Assembly: GCA_964250265.1 (NCBI GenBank)
Contig: CAXUFG010000076.1
Coordinates: 1-21,563 of the forward strand
Source of the DNA: GCA-003244245 sp964250265
Lineage (GTDB): Bacteria; Actinomycetota; Actinomycetes; Mycobacteriales; Pseudonocardiaceae
Length of the DNA stretch: 21,563 bases
Reading direction: 5' to 3'
Part shown: positions 20,054 to 21,563 of the stretch, one piece after another
Position numbering within the stretch: the first letter of the stretch is position 1
How the letters are laid out: every line of letters begins with the position of its first letter
Notes under the pieces: generated by a model
What the model was told of the DNA's origin: nothing
Seen by the model: only the letters and a program-made list of their open reading frames with translations
Databases searched by the model: none
Program-made: the position numbers and the translations under genes

Positions 20054-21211
20054 ATGAGCGTCACCGCAGCCGGTGGGTTTCGGGCCGCCGGGGTGGCCGC
20101 TGGCATCAAGACCAGCGGTGGGCTGGACCTGGCGCTGGTGGTCAATGACGGCCCCGCTACGACCGCCGCTGGTGTGTTCACCCGCAACCAGGTCAAGGCC
20201 GCACCGGTGCTGTGGTCCGCGCAGGTGCTCACCGGCCGCCGGTTGCGCGCCGTCGTGCTGAACTCCGGCGGAGCCAACGCCTGTACCGGCCCGGGTGGGT
20301 TCCAGGACACCCACGCCACGGCCGAACGGGTTGCTGCATTGTTGGTCTGTGGCGCCGCCGAGGTCGCCGTGTGCTCGACCGGGCTGATCGGCGAGCGGCT
20401 GCCACTGGACGCGCTGCTGTCCGGGGTCGACAAGGCCGAAGCCGCGCTGGCCGCCACGCCAGAAGCCGGGCTGGCCGCAGCCACCGCGGTGCTCACCACC
20501 GACACCGTGCCCAAGCAGGCCGCGCTCACCCGCTCCGGCTGGACAGTGGGCGGGTTCGCCAAGGGAGCCGGGATGATCGCGCCCAGCCTGGCCACCATGC
20601 TCTGCGTACTCACCACCGACGCCGCGGTCGACGAATCCACCCTGGACGCCGTGCTGCGCCGCACCACCACCGAAACGTTCGAACGCCTCGACATTGACGG
20701 CACCTGCTCGACGAATGACACCGTGTTGCTACTGGCCTCGGGCTCCTCGGGAACCGCGCCAGATCAGGCGGAGTTCGAGGCAGCCGTGCAGCAGGTCTGC
20801 CATGAGCTGGTGAGGGGCCTGCAAGCCGACGCCGAGGGTGCCACCAAAGAGATCTCGATCATCGTCCGCGGAGCGGCTGACGATGTCGACGCGCTCAACG
20901 CCGCCCGCGCGATCGCTCGGGACAGCCTGGTCAAGACCGCGTTCTTCGGCTCAGACCCCAACTGGGGCCGGATCGCCGCTGCAGCGGGGGCCTCGCCGGC
21001 CACCGTGCGGGCCGACACCCTGGACATCCGGATCAACGGGGTCCTGCTCTGCCAGAGCGGCGCGGTCGCAGCGGAGCGCTCCGAGGCGGATCTGTCCGGC
21101 CGGGAGATCACGGTGGCGGTCGATCTGCACCTCGGGCGGGGAGAGGCCACCGTGCTCACCACCGACCTCTCGCACGGGTACGTCGAGGAGAACAGCGCGT
21201 ACTCGTCGTGA
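20054..21211 (+). CDS. argJ: Bifunctional glutamate N-acetyltransferase / amino-acid acetyltransferase
   Basis: ArgJ moves the acetyl group from N-acetylornithine to glutamate (and, in bifunctional forms, acetylates glutamate from acetyl-CoA), closing the arginine cycle. The predicted protein is 385 aa with AGGAAGGA (20039-20047) before ATG 20054. The self-cleaving site lies in FAKGAGMIAPSLATML: autoproteolysis before T181 makes alpha and beta subunits and exposes the nucleophilic threonine. Other marks: GVFTRNQVKAAPV, VLNSGGANACTG, STGLIGERLP (oxyanion region), DGTCSTNDTVLLLASG, and the terminal SADLSGREI-like stretch ending HGYVEENSAYSS, the normal C-terminus. Its stop overlaps the argB GTG by GTGA. 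Confidence 0.97.
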   Translation: MSVTAAGGFRAAGVAAGIKTSGGLDLALVVNDGPATTAAGVFTRNQVKAAPVLWSAQVLTGRRLRAVVLNSGGANACTGPGGFQDTHATAERVAALLVCGAAEVAVCSTGLIGERLPLDALLSGVDKAEAALAATPEAGLAAATAVLTTDTVPKQAALTRSGWTVGGFAKGAGMIAPSLATMLCVLTTDAAVDESTLDAVLRRTTTETFERLDIDGTCSTNDTVLLLASGSSGTAPDQAEFEAAVQQVCHELVRGLQADAEGATKEISIIVRGAADDVDALNAARAIARDSLVKTAFFGSDPNWGRIAAAAGASPATVRADTLDIRINGVLLCQSGAVAAERSEADLSGREITVAVDLHLGRGEATVLTTDLSHGYVEENSAYSS

Positions 21212-21563
21212 GCACCCCAATCGATACCCCAGCACAGAAAGCCGCTGTGCTCGCCGAGGCGCTGCCCTGGTTACAGCGCTTCCACGGCACCACCGTCGTG
21301 ATCAAATACGGCGGCAACGCGATGCTGGACGACCAGCTCAAGCGCGCCTTCGCCCAGGACATGGTCTTCCTCCGGCTCGCCGGGTTACGCCCCGCCGTAG
21401 TGCACGGCGGCGGTCCGCAGATCAACGCCATGCTGGACCGGCTGGGCATCGCCGGCGAGTTCCGCGGTGGGCTACGGGTCACCACGCCGGAGACGATCGA
21501 CGTGGTGCGCATGGTGCTGTTCGGCCAGGTGGGCCGGGAGCTCGTCGGGCTGATCAACGCGCA
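21208..21563 (+). CDS. argB: Acetylglutamate kinase, 3' end outside window
   Basis: Second step of arginine synthesis: ATP-dependent phosphorylation of N-acetylglutamate. The 118 visible codons are about 40% of the usual 300-residue protein. GTG 21208 overlaps the argJ stop. The kinase signatures KYGGNAM (ATP phosphate loop, with the catalytic lysine), AQDMVFLRLAGLRPAVVHGGGPQI (the acetylglutamate-binding HGGGPQI loop) and MLDRLGIAGEFRGGLRVT are complete; the sequence stops inside the next helix (GREL). The enzyme is the usual feedback point of the pathway in arginine-sensitive bacteria; the sites for that lie downstream of the window. Confidence 0.97.
   Translation, partial: MSTPIDTPAQKAAVLAEALPWLQRFHGTTVVIKYGGNAMLDDQLKRAFAQDMVFLRLAGLRPAVVHGGGPQINAMLDRLGIAGEFRGGLRVTTPETIDVVRMVLFGQVGRELVGLINA

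Overview
The window is high-GC actinobacterial DNA. The order uvrA, infC-rpmI-rplT, a 23S/tRNA-type RNA methyltransferase, pheS-pheT, argC-argJ-argB, with a metallo-beta-lactamase gene divergent from uvrA, is the order I recall from Mycobacterium tuberculosis and relatives. Protein wording and the high GC suggest an actinomycete of the Pseudonocardiaceae kind. That placement is an inference, not a search result.

Layout. 1-2770 is accessory: the tail of a secreted Ig-like protein, a membrane-anchored protein with three PASTA domains and no kinase, a SnoaL/NTF2-like protein, and what read as two gene remnants (a PIN-domain C-terminus after the PASTA gene, and a DUF4143 ATPase C-terminus on the minus strand). 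2770-6664 is a divergent pair, an MBL-fold hydrolase (minus) and uvrA (plus). The 5' leader of uvrA carries a five-unit tandem repeat and a match to the RecA-independent DNA-damage promoter motif. 6707-8904 holds a minus-strand threonine-dehydratase-like enzyme and a GNAT gene, divergent from a TetR regulator across a near-perfect 24-bp palindrome. 8905-15079 is the translation block: a structured 357-bp leader, infC starting on a rare ATC codon, rpmI, rplT, an RNA methyltransferase, pheS and pheT. pheT is interrupted by a 10-N assembly gap. 15180-18817 is an accessory island inserted between pheT and argC: an ECF41/SigJ-type sigma factor facing a carboxymuconolactone-decarboxylase-like gene, followed by a monooxygenase-fold protein, two small membrane proteins and a GNAT. 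19008 to the end is the start of the arginine operon, argC-argJ-argB (argB runs off the window), with an ARG box immediately before the argC ATG.

How it works together. The core is housekeeping: nucleotide excision repair, initiation factor and ribosomal proteins, Phe-tRNA charging and arginine synthesis. The least explained material is the ECF41 island with its promoter-overlapping palindrome, the repeat-bearing uvrA leader with two possible start codons, the infC leader whose anti-Shine-Dalgarno segment has two possible partners, and the kinase-less PASTA protein. I see no CRISPR array, tRNA, rRNA, insertion sequence or phage gene.
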